Counted from the first letter of the stretch, positions 18,676 to 27,855 are shown. The stretch: DNA of 64,000 bases from Paenibacillus amylolyticus (GCF_003719335.1 NZ_RIAS01000020.1:38137-102136); one strand, 5' to 3'. Numbers and translations: made by a program. The notes: generated by a model from the sequence alone, not told the origin.

Positions 18676-21516
18676 ATGAAGATTACGAAGCTAAAAACAA
18701 ATCATATCTCCAATCCGTTAGGATTTGAGATATCCAATCCAAGCTTTTCTTACATGGTTACGGATACTACGGCAACGAAACAAATTGCGGCACAGATCGA
18801 AATCGCTGTTGATGAATCTTTTTCACAGATCGTATTTAACAGCGGGCAGAAACAGGATATCGATTCACTTTCGTACTCACCAAACTTGGAATTAGCTCCA
18901 CGGACGCGATACTTCTGGAGAGTTACCGTGTGGAATGAACGGGGTGAACAAGCCGTTAGTGAAACTGCCTGGTTTGAAACAGCGAAAATGGATGAATCCT
19001 GGACGGCCATGTGGATTACACCTGATCTGGACAGGGATATTCATCCCGTGATGAAGAAAAGCTTCGAATTAAGAGGTCCGATTACTCAAGCAAGAGCCTA
19101 CATTTGCGGTTTGGGCATCTATGAATTGGAATTAAACGGGGTCAAAGCAGGGGAGGAATATCTGACTCCGCATTATAATGCGTATCACAAATGGTTGCAA
19201 TATCAGACATACGATATTACAGATTTGCTGCAGGAAGGAACAAATTCGGTAGATGTGCGTCTGGGAAACGGGTGGTACAAGGGCCGTTTTGGTTTCGAAG
19301 GTGATACGACAGCCAATCTGTATGGTGATCATTTTGCTTTGTTGTCCGAATTCGTGATCACTTATGCCGATGGTACAGAAGAGGTCATTCCATCGGACCT
19401 GTCCTGGCATGCCACTCGCTCCCATGTATTGGATGGCAACATCTATGATGGGGAAATTTACGATGCCACACTGGACGTAAGTGAAATTTATCCGGTTCGC
19501 GAAAGCGATCTGGGATACGATCGGCTTCAAGCCAGAAGAAGTCTCCCGGTAGTCATCAAGGAAACTTTGAAACCTGTATCTGTTCTGACCACACCAGCGG
19601 GTGAAACCGTGATTGATATGGGACAAAATATGGTCGGCTGGCTTCAATTCCGCACAACAGCACCCCGAGGAACCATGATCCGCTTGCAATACGGCGAAGT
19701 ATTGCAGGAAGGGAACTTTTTCCGTGAAAACCTTCGGTCAGCCAAAGCGGAATACGTATATACAGCAAATGGTGAGGAAGCCGTTGTACGTCCATACTTC
19801 ACCTTTTACGGCTTCCGCTATGTCAAGGTAGAAGGCTGGCCTGGAGAGCTGGATGTGAATGATTTTACAGGCTGTGTAGTTTACTCCGATATGGATCGCA
19901 TTGGTTATCTGGAAACCAGTCACGCCGGCGTAAATCGTCTATTCCAAAATGCACTTTGGGGACAAAAGGGGAATTTCCTGGACACGCCTACAGATTGCCC
20001 TCAGCGGGATGAGCGCATGGGCTGGACTGGAGACGCACAGGTCTTCTCAGGCACGGCTAACTACAATATGGACACGTATGCCTTTTTTAATAAATATGGT
20101 TATGATTTGTGGATGGAGCAAGAGGATCGGGATGGAATGGTTCCAATGGTCGTTCCTGTGGGCCGAGTGCAGGGCGGTGGCTCAAGCGCTTGGGGAGATG
20201 CAGCAACAATTATTCCTTGGAATACGTATGTACATTCCGGAGATAAGGCTATCCTGGAGCAACAATTCGATAGCATGAAAGCATGGGTGGATTACATCAA
20301 ACGTTCAGACGAAGAGTCCGGAGGATCACGCCTCTGGACAGTAGGTTTCCACTTTGGTGATTGGTTGGCACTAGATGGAGATAATCCCGATTCACCGATG
20401 GGCGGGACAGATAATTTCTTCATCGCTTCTGCATATTACGCGTACTCCTCGGACATCGTTGCCAAAGCTGCTAAGGTGCTTGGGCATGAGGAACTTGCTG
20501 CCTCCTACGAAAAGCTGGCCCAAGAAGTTAGAACAGCAATTCAAAATGAATTTTTCACAGCAAACGGGCGTTTGGCAGTGGATACCCAAACTGCATATGC
20601 GGTCGCCTTGTATATGGATCTCGTACCCGAACAGTATACAGCACGAATTGAGGAAGACCTCCGCATGCGTGTTCGCAAGGATCAAAATCATCTGAGAACC
20701 GGTTTTGTTGGTACGCCATATTTGAATCGTGTTCTGTCAGCACACGGAAGTAATGATGTGGCTTACACACTCTTGCTTAATGATGATTACCCTAGCTGGC
20801 TGTATGCCGTTAATTTAGGAGCTACAACGATCTGGGAACGGTGGAACTCCATCTTACCCGATGGGAAAATTAGTGAGAGCGGTATGAATTCGCTAAATCA
20901 TTACGCATATGGTGCAATCGTGGAATGGATGTATCGTCACATGGCTGGCATCAATCCTGCTGAAGATCAGCCTGGTTTCCGTCATACCGTGCTTGCACCA
21001 ATGCCAGACTTCCGAATTCAGTGGACAAAAGCCCACATTGATACAGCATCTGGAGCTTACAGAAGCGAATGGAAGTTTGATGAGCATGGCAAATTATATT
21101 TGAGCTTCTCCGTTCCCTTTAATGCAACAGCAACAATTAAGCTGCCACGCGCAATTATTGACCAAGTCATTATGAACGGGATTGCACTATCTGATGCTGG
21201 CCTGCCGGTATTACAGGGTGACCATGAAGTCTGTATTGAAGTAGCAAGCGGCAATTACGACTTTAATTATATGCCTTCTACTCCATACAAACAAACACTG
21301 AGTACACGTACACCTCTCAATGTGCTGCTTTGTAATGAAGAGAGTCGGAGTATGCTGCAAGAACTTTCACCTACGCTTGCCTCTCTGGACCCTTCAACCA
21401 TTGGTCCTATGGGAGAAGCGAGCATACGCGATCTGTCCAGTTATCCTTCGTTTAACACACCAGAGGAAGAACTGGATGAGTTGGATCTCAAGTTGATGAC
21501 GATTCAACTGGTTTAA
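18676..21516 (+). CDS. Alpha-L-rhamnosidase, GH78, with C-terminal helical module
   Basis: GH78 rhamnosidase, 946 aa, cytoplasmic (no signal peptide). The barrel carries the family signature TDCPQRDERMGWTGD at 439-453. The start ATG has AGGAGG 8 nt upstream. After the usual C-terminal beta-sandwich there is an extra segment (about residues 879-943) beginning TPLNVLLCNEES and ending PEEELDELDLKL. It appears homologous to the C-terminus of the esterase and the N-terminus of the SDR that follow. It forms a transcription unit with the lipoprotein at 16974 and ends at a terminator. Confidence 0.95.
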   Translation: MKITKLKTNHISNPLGFEISNPSFSYMVTDTTATKQIAAQIEIAVDESFSQIVFNSGQKQDIDSLSYSPNLELAPRTRYFWRVTVWNERGEQAVSETAWFETAKMDESWTAMWITPDLDRDIHPVMKKSFELRGPITQARAYICGLGIYELELNGVKAGEEYLTPHYNAYHKWLQYQTYDITDLLQEGTNSVDVRLGNGWYKGRFGFEGDTTANLYGDHFALLSEFVITYADGTEEVIPSDLSWHATRSHVLDGNIYDGEIYDATLDVSEIYPVRESDLGYDRLQARRSLPVVIKETLKPVSVLTTPAGETVIDMGQNMVGWLQFRTTAPRGTMIRLQYGEVLQEGNFFRENLRSAKAEYVYTANGEEAVVRPYFTFYGFRYVKVEGWPGELDVNDFTGCVVYSDMDRIGYLETSHAGVNRLFQNALWGQKGNFLDTPTDCPQRDERMGWTGDAQVFSGTANYNMDTYAFFNKYGYDLWMEQEDRDGMVPMVVPVGRVQGGGSSAWGDAATIIPWNTYVHSGDKAILEQQFDSMKAWVDYIKRSDEESGGSRLWTVGFHFGDWLALDGDNPDSPMGGTDNFFIASAYYAYSSDIVAKAAKVLGHEELAASYEKLAQEVRTAIQNEFFTANGRLAVDTQTAYAVALYMDLVPEQYTARIEEDLRMRVRKDQNHLRTGFVGTPYLNRVLSAHGSNDVAYTLLLNDDYPSWLYAVNLGATTIWERWNSILPDGKISESGMNSLNHYAYGAIVEWMYRHMAGINPAEDQPGFRHTVLAPMPDFRIQWTKAHIDTASGAYRSEWKFDEHGKLYLSFSVPFNATATIKLPRAIIDQVIMNGIALSDAGLPVLQGDHEVCIEVASGNYDFNYMPSTPYKQTLSTRTPLNVLLCNEESRSMLQELSPTLASLDPSTIGPMGEASIRDLSSYPSFNTPEEELDELDLKLMTIQLV

Positions 21517-21566
21517 ATTCAAATCCCTTTGTTCATGGTTGGACACTTCGATGAACACTACAATTG

Positions 21567-21590
21567 AACCGCGATCTTGCGGTTTTTTTG
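21567..21590 (+). terminator. Intrinsic terminator after second GH78
   Basis: AACCGC-GATCTT-GCGGTT hairpin followed by a T run. Confidence 0.85.
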
Positions 21591-21724
21591 TTTGGAATGA
21601 TTTCTTCGGATTTCGCTATTTGATCTTTGTATCGCGTTATAGCAAGGCCAATCTCTGAAATCTACAATGGAAGTATCCCTTTTTCTTTGAAACCACACTT
21701 ATAAAAAAGGAGACCTGCACGTGT

Positions 21725-22714
21725 ATGAAAGTTCTATCGTATGACTTGAGCAATACAAATGTTACCCTGACTGGCTATCTGCTGGATTCATCACCCGAGA
21801 TGCCAAATATGAAACAACGGCCTGCGGTACTTATCCTCCCGGGCGGAGGGTACAGAGCCTGCTCTGATCGAGAGGCTGAACCGATTGCTATGGCTTTTTT
21901 GGCCGAAGGATATCAGGCTTTTATTTTACGTTACTCGCTCAATCAAGATGCTGCGTTTCCACAACCTCTCAACGATGCAGAAGAGGCAATGAAGCTTATT
22001 CGCACACATAGTGCAGAGTGGGACATCCATCCGCAAAAAATTGCCGTCTGCGGTTTCTCCGCAGGTGGACATTTGGCTGCAGCACTAAGTACGATGGGTT
22101 CTGATCGTCCTGATGCTTTGATTCTTGGTTATCCTTGTATTCTCGAAGAAATGAGTGCGATTTTTCCGAATCCTGTCCCAGGTGTAGATCAGAAGGTGGA
22201 CCATCTCACACCACCGACATTTATATTCCACACATTCGATGACAAGCTCGTTCCTGTGAGTAACTCCCTTGCTTTTGCTGATGCTTTGACTCGCCAAAAC
22301 GTACCTTTTGAGATGCATATTTTTCCTACAGGTACTCATGGGCTGTCCCTTGCCCGTCCACAAACGTCAATGGGGCTGATCAGCATGGTGGAGCCCTCGG
22401 TTGCACAATGGTTTAGTTTATGTACAAACTGGATGACTCGTGTGTTCGGAGAATTTGCTGCAGATCTCGAACACTTACCTGAGGAAGAGGTATTGGAGTA
22501 CAGTCTGGATGTAAAACTAGGGGCATTATGGAAGAATGACAGCTGTAAAATGTTGATTCTTGCTGCTATGCCGGAGATTGGAGAGGAACCTCATCCGGAT
22601 GCCATGGGAGTACCACTGGGTGTAATTATAGAATATGCAGGGGACGTATTAAACGAAGAAAAGAAAATGCAACTGAATGATTCTCTGCGGCAAATTCCGG
22701 TAATTCATTCTTAG
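21725..22714 (+). CDS. Alpha/beta-hydrolase carbohydrate esterase with C-terminal helical module
   Basis: Serine esterase of the BD-FAE/acetyl-xylan-esterase type, 329 aa, no signal peptide. The oxyanion motif PGGGYRACSDREAEP and the nucleophile elbow GFSAGGHLAA are present. The catalytic Asp (in FHTFDDKLVPV) and His (in GTHGLSL) are recognisable. It probably removes acetyl or other acyl groups from imported oligosaccharides. Residues 260-325, beyond the hydrolase fold, resemble the modules on the preceding GH78 and the next SDR. AAGGAG lies 12 nt before the ATG, a somewhat long spacing. Confidence 0.88.
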   Translation: MKVLSYDLSNTNVTLTGYLLDSSPEMPNMKQRPAVLILPGGGYRACSDREAEPIAMAFLAEGYQAFILRYSLNQDAAFPQPLNDAEEAMKLIRTHSAEWDIHPQKIAVCGFSAGGHLAAALSTMGSDRPDALILGYPCILEEMSAIFPNPVPGVDQKVDHLTPPTFIFHTFDDKLVPVSNSLAFADALTRQNVPFEMHIFPTGTHGLSLARPQTSMGLISMVEPSVAQWFSLCTNWMTRVFGEFAADLEHLPEEEVLEYSLDVKLGALWKNDSCKMLILAAMPEIGEEPHPDAMGVPLGVIIEYAGDVLNEEKKMQLNDSLRQIPVIHS

Positions 22715-22757
22715 AAATTGCAGTAACAGCGAAATACATTCAACTAGGGAGGATCAC

Positions 22758-23780
22758 ATGACAAACTACAATGAGAACATCAAAATTTCGGAATTATTAA
22801 ATAACGCGGAAGCAACTGCACTTCTTGCTAAACATCTGCCAGAGTTTATTAACGAACCTTCATTCAAAATGGCTTCCCATTTTACACTCGATCAACTTGC
22901 CGCTATTCCTCAGGTGGATTTGCCTGAAACGATTTTGGCTGCATTAAAAGCAGATCTCGCTAATGTAACTTTTGTAGAAGAAGAGACTTCAAAGGCAACT
23001 CAAGCAGTAAAGAAAAAATCAGATTCTCTGGCTGGGAAAGTGATTACGATTACGGGAGCGGGTAGTGGCATCGGTAGAGCAAGTGCAGTTCTTATGGCTT
23101 CAAGAGGAGCTAAATTAGTACTGGTTGATTTTAACGAGGCTACGGGTAACGAAACTCTTGAACTTGTGAAAGAGCAAGAGGGGGAAGCCATCTTCGTTCA
23201 AGCGGACGTATCTAACGAAGAGCATGTTCAAAACTATATCCAAAAAGCAGTCGAAACATTTGGCAAAATCGATGTTGCATTTAACAACGCTGGCATTATC
23301 CAGAAATTCCAACCTTTCCACGAAACAGCGCTGAGCGATTTTTCACGAATTATTGATGTCAACCTGAAGGGGATTTTCCTCGGTATGAAGCATGCGCTCA
23401 AGGTGATGGATCAACAAGGCCATGGCCATGTGATTAACACAGCCTCCACAACTGCAATCCGTGCAGAGCACAGCCTGGCTGCGTATACAGCAAGTAAACA
23501 CGGTGTTGCCGGTTTAACGAAAGCAGCCGCCATTGAATACGTGAGAAAAGGGATTCGTGTGAATGCAATATGCCCTGGCGGTGTAGCAACTTCACTCACA
23601 GCAGCTGTGCCGCAGATGCTTCAGGATAGCGATTATATGCCGGAAGAATTCCCTAATATGCGTATGGGACGTTATGCCGAGCCCGAAGAACTTGCTGAGC
23701 TTGTAGCATTCCTCGCATCAGATGGATCGAGCTATATGACCGGCTCCATAATTTTAGCAGACGGCGGACTTACTCTCTAA
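22758..23780 (+). CDS. SDR-family dehydrogenase with N-terminal helical module
   Basis: Short-chain dehydrogenase/reductase, 340 aa. The catalytic half (from about residue 90) is a classical SDR: TGAGSGIG (99-106), NNAG, and Tyr243-x3-Lys247 (YTASK). The first ~72 residues are an unusual helical domain (KISELLNNAEATALLAKHLP ... FTLDQLAAIP). It matches in pattern the extra segments of the two upstream proteins. The start has GGGAGG 6 nt upstream and lies 43 nt after the esterase. It may oxidise a sugar released by those enzymes. The fused domain is the odd feature. Confidence 0.9.
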   Translation: MTNYNENIKISELLNNAEATALLAKHLPEFINEPSFKMASHFTLDQLAAIPQVDLPETILAALKADLANVTFVEEETSKATQAVKKKSDSLAGKVITITGAGSGIGRASAVLMASRGAKLVLVDFNEATGNETLELVKEQEGEAIFVQADVSNEEHVQNYIQKAVETFGKIDVAFNNAGIIQKFQPFHETALSDFSRIIDVNLKGIFLGMKHALKVMDQQGHGHVINTASTTAIRAEHSLAAYTASKHGVAGLTKAAAIEYVRKGIRVNAICPGGVATSLTAAVPQMLQDSDYMPEEFPNMRMGRYAEPEELAELVAFLASDGSSYMTGSIILADGGLTL

Positions 23781-23820
23781 CATCTAAGCGAATACGTTTA
23801 ACAGAATCCAACTATTAACC

Positions 23821-23867
23821 CAAACAAGGCCACCACACTCAGAAAGTGATGGCCTTGTTTAGTTTGT
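23821..23867 (+). terminator. Intrinsic terminator after SDR
   Basis: AAACAAGGCCA pairs with TGGCCTTGTTT over a 17-nt loop; the T tract is short. It lies between convergent genes. Confidence 0.65.
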
Positions 23868-23930
23868 TCAAATTCGATCCCTAACAATGGGAGATGATAT
23901 TTTGAAAATTTCGTATTGGCTTTATTCTAC

Positions 23931-24719
23931 TTAGCGATCCGCTAGCGGCGGTTCTTGATCGATCCAGTTCCATTCATTGTTGGCCACAAAAATAGTAAGC
24001 GCTTGCTCGAATGCAATGTTAGGATTATAGAATCCAAGCATGACCTTCGCGTAATCCATGCATTTTTCGTAATTCGGATGAGCGATGAGATCATTAGTCA
24101 ATTCTACAAAGCCTTCCGGTTTATTCGTTACTCCAGAGACGGCATTCATCAGACCTTTATGGCAGGGAAACAACTGATGATTTATCGCCAAAATTGCCCG
24201 ACCGGAAAATAAAACTAAATTGCTAACAGCATGGGAGAGCAGATAAGGATTGTTTTTTTTGACGGCTTCTCCAGCAAAATAGAAAGCGTGCAAGTAAATT
24301 TCCGCATAAAAATCCATTATATTTTTCTCGCGATTTTGCTCCGGGTAAACAGGGATTCGCTGAAGAAGTTCATCCAATTGAGGAATTGTTGAATACACTG
24401 CCTTGGAACCCAAGAAAGAATACCTTGTAGGTTCACTGCCTTGTTCAGCAGCGAGTTCCAAAAAACGATAATTGATAATCTTGCCATCAATATACCCTTC
24501 AGGATAATCACAGATCTCATGATTGGTATATGATAGTTGATGCTGCAATTTTCTCTCTTCAAAAGATTCATCTGTAACGACAATGTAAACGTCAATATCC
24601 GAGTTTTCTCTGGCTTTACCTTGGGCGATTGAGCCCGCCGTTATAATGGCTCTGATCGTAGGGTCAGGTTTTAAAAGCTCGACCAATTGATTCAATGCGA
24701 TCTGATGATGCTGAAACAT
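23931..24719 (-). CDS. Nucleotidyltransferase-fold (ANT/MNT-like) protein
   Basis: 262-aa protein with an N-terminal minimal nucleotidyltransferase domain. Gly29-Ser30 and the metal-binding pair in SDID (Asp41, Asp43) form the family signature GSx...SDID. The C-terminal half is helical, as in aminoglycoside nucleotidyltransferases. AGGAG lies about 9 nt before the ATG. It is downstream of, and co-directional with, the BtrH-like gene (79-nt gap, no terminator seen). It could therefore modify the cluster product or protect the producer from it. Alternatives are a stand-alone housekeeping nucleotidyltransferase or an antitoxin-type MNT. Substrate unknown. Confidence 0.78.
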   Translation of the reverse strand: MFQHHQIALNQLVELLKPDPTIRAIITAGSIAQGKARENSDIDVYIVVTDESFEERKLQHQLSYTNHEICDYPEGYIDGKIINYRFLELAAEQGSEPTRYSFLGSKAVYSTIPQLDELLQRIPVYPEQNREKNIMDFYAEIYLHAFYFAGEAVKKNNPYLLSHAVSNLVLFSGRAILAINHQLFPCHKGLMNAVSGVTNKPEGFVELTNDLIAHPNYEKCMDYAKVMLGFYNPNIAFEQALTIFVANNEWNWIDQEPPLADR

Positions 24720-24798
24720 AAAAAATCACTCCTGTATGATTTGATAACTTCATCTAACTTCAAATTTACAGAAGCGAACAAATAAGATATATAGTGGA

Positions 24799-25779
24799 TT
24801 ACGCCAAATCCTGCAGTTGATTAAGCAATTCACTCTCATTTTGAATAATAAAGAGCATTTTATTATATATTTTCTGACGCTGATTCACGGGATCGCCGGA
24901 AAAACTACTTTTGATGGACTGATGCATGATAGCATCCCATTTTCTAGCAAGCTCCAAGTAGTGTCTTCCAATCGTATGGAACATATCTTCCTGAGATAGT
25001 TCATGTAAATAAAAGATAAACGACGCATATCTAAGTCTGGCCAATGAAAACCTCATCCATTGAAAGATAGCGTGTTGTGTATCTATTTTGGGATCTGAAA
25101 TAACGATTCCTTCCTCTGAGTAAGCCTTGGCAAAATCTTTTAAGTTCCGAATACTATTTCTCATTGTTGGGATGCTCGTTTGATCATGTAAACTGGAAGA
25201 TAGCAGTCCTTTCCAATCGTTGTGAGAAGAGCAGGGATCCGTTAAACGAAAGATAGCATAGTAAAATGAGATGTTCAAAAACAATTGGAGTTCCATCTCC
25301 ATATTTTTTTGTCCATAATACGCATCCACCAGCATTATTTTCTGGTCTTTCTGGTCTATGCCTACAGCAAGACAGGAATGCCGTGCATGCGTTTTGAGAT
25401 ACCCGTCAGACCATGGACAATAATACACATCAATACCTACCAGTACAGCCATGCCAGCATCTAACTCAGACTGCAGCATATCTAGAAATGGCTTTTCATC
25501 CTCGTTGCTGTTCAGCGTAGTCCCACTGAAATTTCTGTCTCTAAAATCAACTTGTATACCATGATAGGTGTCCAGGTAACCCAGATTTAAACGAGGATAG
25601 ACGACGCGATCCAGCAAAAGTTGTTGTGCATCAGCATTGTACTCAAAAGCCCATGCATCGGCATACATCGTTCTCGTATCTCTTCCTAGCCAAGTGGAAA
25701 TCGTTCTGAAGTGGTCATCAATACAAGACGTTACTTGAAATTGGGTATTAAAGCTTTTGAGCGGTTGTATATCTAACAT
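24799..25779 (-). CDS. BtrH N-terminal-domain protein, putative acyltransferase
   Basis: 326-aa protein whose first ~190 residues look like the BtrH_N family. This is the cysteine-protease-like fold of butirosin BtrH, which transfers the acyl chain from an acyl carrier protein to the aminoglycoside. Candidate catalytic residues are Cys19 (SCIDDHF) and the later His in HSCLAVGID followed by LVDAYYG. The C-terminal ~130 residues are helical and unassigned. Its ATG overlaps the 3' end of the AraC gene by 7 nt, with GGGAGG upstream, so translation is coupled. An ACP gene and an ATP-grasp gene lie just across the divergent promoter. Family call is moderately firm; the reaction is inference. Confidence 0.72.
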   Translation of the reverse strand: MLDIQPLKSFNTQFQVTSCIDDHFRTISTWLGRDTRTMYADAWAFEYNADAQQLLLDRVVYPRLNLGYLDTYHGIQVDFRDRNFSGTTLNSNEDEKPFLDMLQSELDAGMAVLVGIDVYYCPWSDGYLKTHARHSCLAVGIDQKDQKIMLVDAYYGQKNMEMELQLFLNISFYYAIFRLTDPCSSHNDWKGLLSSSLHDQTSIPTMRNSIRNLKDFAKAYSEEGIVISDPKIDTQHAIFQWMRFSLARLRYASFIFYLHELSQEDMFHTIGRHYLELARKWDAIMHQSIKSSFSGDPVNQRQKIYNKMLFIIQNESELLNQLQDLA

Positions 25780-26627
25780 GTTGTATCCTCCCGAAGTAGT
25801 TCAGCAGAAATCCCTATGTATTGCCTGTATGCCCCTGGAGTAGTTCCATAATGTTCTCTAAATAATTTGTAAAAATATTTCATGTCATCGATGCCAATCG
25901 CTTGAGCAATTTTTTGAACACTCCAATTTGAATACTCCAGCAGTTTGCAACTGTATAAAATACGAATGTGTTGTAACATCTGAATATAACTGATACCCGT
26001 TTCTTTTTTAAACATTCGTTGAAAGTTTCTTGTACTCATCGCAACAAGCTGGCTTATTTTTTCAAGTGTAAGTGTATCCCTATAATGGGTTCCCATATAT
26101 TGAATGGCTTGGTGTATTGAAAAATCCTTAATCTCGGTCTTTCTGTACATCTTCTGCTGATTACTATTGTAGATAATGTAGAATAGTTTATTTAGTAACT
26201 GGCATTGAGCAGCAGCTAAATAAGGCGCAGCAGGAGCCTCCTGTTGATGTAACATTTGTTTGAATACGTTGCGAAATTCATTACGCCGCTCGACGAACAT
26301 AGACCAAGTGCGTCCTCCACGAAAAAATGATTTCTCCAAAAATGGCTTATAGAGACAGTTCATAATATATAACGGGGCCTTTTCTTTCAAATCCAGTGGT
26401 TGAAACACATGTGATACGCCAGGAGGGATGACAAACAAGTCGCCTTTGGAAACCAGGATACATTGATCCCCAATCTGATGAAGCCCTTCTCCTTCATATA
26501 CATAAGCGATTTCAACAAAATCATGGTGATGCATCATCGTAAACGGCTCTTCTTTTGTCAGCTTCAAATGGACGGGGGTGATAGAGTCAAAAAAATACTC
26601 TTCTCTAAATTCGATTGAATCGTGCAT
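25773..26627 (-). CDS. AraC-family regulator with cupin sensor domain
   Basis: Transcription factor, 284 aa. It has an N-terminal cupin-like sensor (about residues 15-110, with HHHDFVEIAYVYEGEG and GDLFVIPPGVSHVF) and a C-terminal pair of AraC helix-turn-helix motifs (about 180-280). The frame extends to 26714, but GGAGGG lies 9 nt before the ATG at 26627, which is preferred. It is the first gene of the minus-strand arm, divergent from the ten-gene biosynthetic arm, and so the likely cluster-specific switch, controlling both directions from the 150-nt intergenic region. Confidence 0.9.
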   Translation of the reverse strand: MHDSIEFREEYFFDSITPVHLKLTKEEPFTMMHHHDFVEIAYVYEGEGLHQIGDQCILVSKGDLFVIPPGVSHVFQPLDLKEKAPLYIMNCLYKPFLEKSFFRGGRTWSMFVERRNEFRNVFKQMLHQQEAPAAPYLAAAQCQLLNKLFYIIYNSNQQKMYRKTEIKDFSIHQAIQYMGTHYRDTLTLEKISQLVAMSTRNFQRMFKKETGISYIQMLQHIRILYSCKLLEYSNWSVQKIAQAIGIDDMKYFYKLFREHYGTTPGAYRQYIGISAELLREDTTC

Positions 26628-26732
26628 GATCAGATTCCCTCCGCTTCGTAAGTCATTTGGTAGGAAGCATTGCTTACGGACAGTATATCTATATTTTTTG
26701 GCGTATTCAACCATATATTGGATTCTCTGATC

Positions 26733-26761
26733 TTGTTAGAATGGGTTCTACACCATTTATA
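26733..26761 (+). promoter_or_regulatory. Candidate promoter of the biosynthetic operon
   Basis: TTGTTA and TTTATA are separated by exactly 17 nt. A start of transcription near 26768 would leave a very short leader before the methyltransferase. This is a sequence match only, in the expected divergent region. Confidence 0.45.
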
Positions 26762-26777
26762 GCGTTGTGAGAGGGGA

Positions 26778-27623
26778 GTGATCATTTTCAATACTTCTGA
26801 ACAAATGATGCCTCGTAATTCCAATGATCGTTTTAAAAAATTGGGGATTTATGGCGTACAAGGTGTCTTTATTATTCTGTTCCTGCTGTTAACCCCTGTC
26901 TACTATTTGAACAAATGGGACTTTAAACGTCACAAAAAGCGGAAGCCTTTCTATACCAGTAAATTGGTTCGATTGCAAGAGCGTTATCCGATTTTCTACG
27001 AATTGGCCATGTACGTTCAAAATTTCCCTATTCCTCGTAATGTCTACAAAGTTTTACCCCCTTTAAAGGGCGATGTTCTTCAGGTGGGCTGTGGTACAGG
27101 TTTATTAAACAAGTATCTTCGCAAGCAGAAGGATGTTCGTTTTTTCAACATGGATCCAAATTTAAATGCTCTGAAACTTGGAAAGAAGTGGGGAAGGTTT
27201 GATTCTTATATCCATGCCTTCATTGATAAGCCGACTTCTTTACCTGATCATAGCTGCGATATGATTTTGTTTGCACGAAGCTTTCATCACATTCGTCATC
27301 ACAAAAAAGCCTTCGTTGAGAGCTCCAGACTGTTACGTGACGGTGGATCTATCATTATTGCCGACCCGGTTGTTCTCAAGCCTCTTTCAGGTTCTACAAT
27401 GGAAAGTGGCTATATGGCGAACTCTTCGATTGATGGTGTAATTTGGAGATTTACGAAAGAATCGTTAATTGCTCACATTGAGCGCTGTATTCCTCCTGAA
27501 TTAAAGATTGAATCCGTAACCGAAACAAGACAAGTGCATGTAACGAATTACAATTTATTTGTACCTCAGACAGATATCGTAGTGGTAATGCGAAAAAGGG
27601 AGGCTGTATACAATGACAACTAA
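26778..27623 (+). CDS. Class I SAM methyltransferase with N-terminal membrane helix
   Basis: 281-aa methyltransferase. The SAM-binding motif I VLQVGCGTG spans 100-108, followed by the acidic loop MDPN and motif DMILFARSFHHI. Before this domain there is a hydrophobic stretch (about residues 27-44, GVQGVFIILFLLLTPVYYL) flanked by Lys/Arg, suggesting membrane attachment. The start is uncertain: a GTG at 26778 adjoins GAGGGGA, and ATG codons lie at 26805 and 26808. First gene of the plus-strand arm; its 3' end overlaps the ACP gene by 11 nt. Substrate unknown; modification of a lipid- or carrier-linked intermediate would fit. Confidence 0.87.
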   Translation: MIIFNTSEQMMPRNSNDRFKKLGIYGVQGVFIILFLLLTPVYYLNKWDFKRHKKRKPFYTSKLVRLQERYPIFYELAMYVQNFPIPRNVYKVLPPLKGDVLQVGCGTGLLNKYLRKQKDVRFFNMDPNLNALKLGKKWGRFDSYIHAFIDKPTSLPDHSCDMILFARSFHHIRHHKKAFVESSRLLRDGGSIIIADPVVLKPLSGSTMESGYMANSSIDGVIWRFTKESLIAHIERCIPPELKIESVTETRQVHVTNYNLFVPQTDIVVVMRKREAVYNDN

Positions 27624-27855
27624 AATTATTGAGATCATAGCTGAAATCAAGGAAGACCCAAGCCTGGTTAACAAGCTGAATGAATCCTCTGATCTGACTC
27701 ATGATGCAGGAATGGATTCACTGCAGATTATCAATTTTATTTTACGTATTGAAGAAGAGTTCGATATTGAAGTTGATTTTGATCATTTCAGTCTGGAGCA
27801 TCTGCAATCCGTGCAGAAATTTTCACAATTCATCCATCAGATGGCCAGCGTATGA
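27613..27855 (+). CDS. Acyl carrier protein (phosphopantetheine carrier)
   Basis: 80-aa carrier protein. The phosphopantetheine attachment motif is GMDSLQ with Ser36, flanked by the acidic helices expected for a PCP/ACP (RIEEEFDIEVD). It overlaps the methyltransferase (11 nt) and the ATP-grasp gene (ATGA, 4 nt), so the three are translationally coupled. An isolated ACP with an ATP-grasp ligase matches the butirosin BtrI/BtrJ pair, where an amino acid is loaded directly on the carrier. It is not the fatty-acid ACP: no fab genes are nearby and the sequence is atypical. Confidence 0.9.
   Translation: MTTKIIEIIAEIKEDPSLVNKLNESSDLTHDAGMDSLQIINFILRIEEEFDIEVDFDHFSLEHLQSVQKFSQFIHQMASV

Noticed and set aside
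19132..19689. 185-codon minus-strand open frame inside GH78
   Set aside because: Antisense shadow of a strongly supported GH78 coding region; no ribosome site or recognisable domain.
23992..24006. cre-like sequence (TAGTAAGCGCTTGCT)
   Set aside because: It matches the cre pattern closely but lies inside the 3' end of the nucleotidyltransferase coding sequence, far from any start; probably chance.
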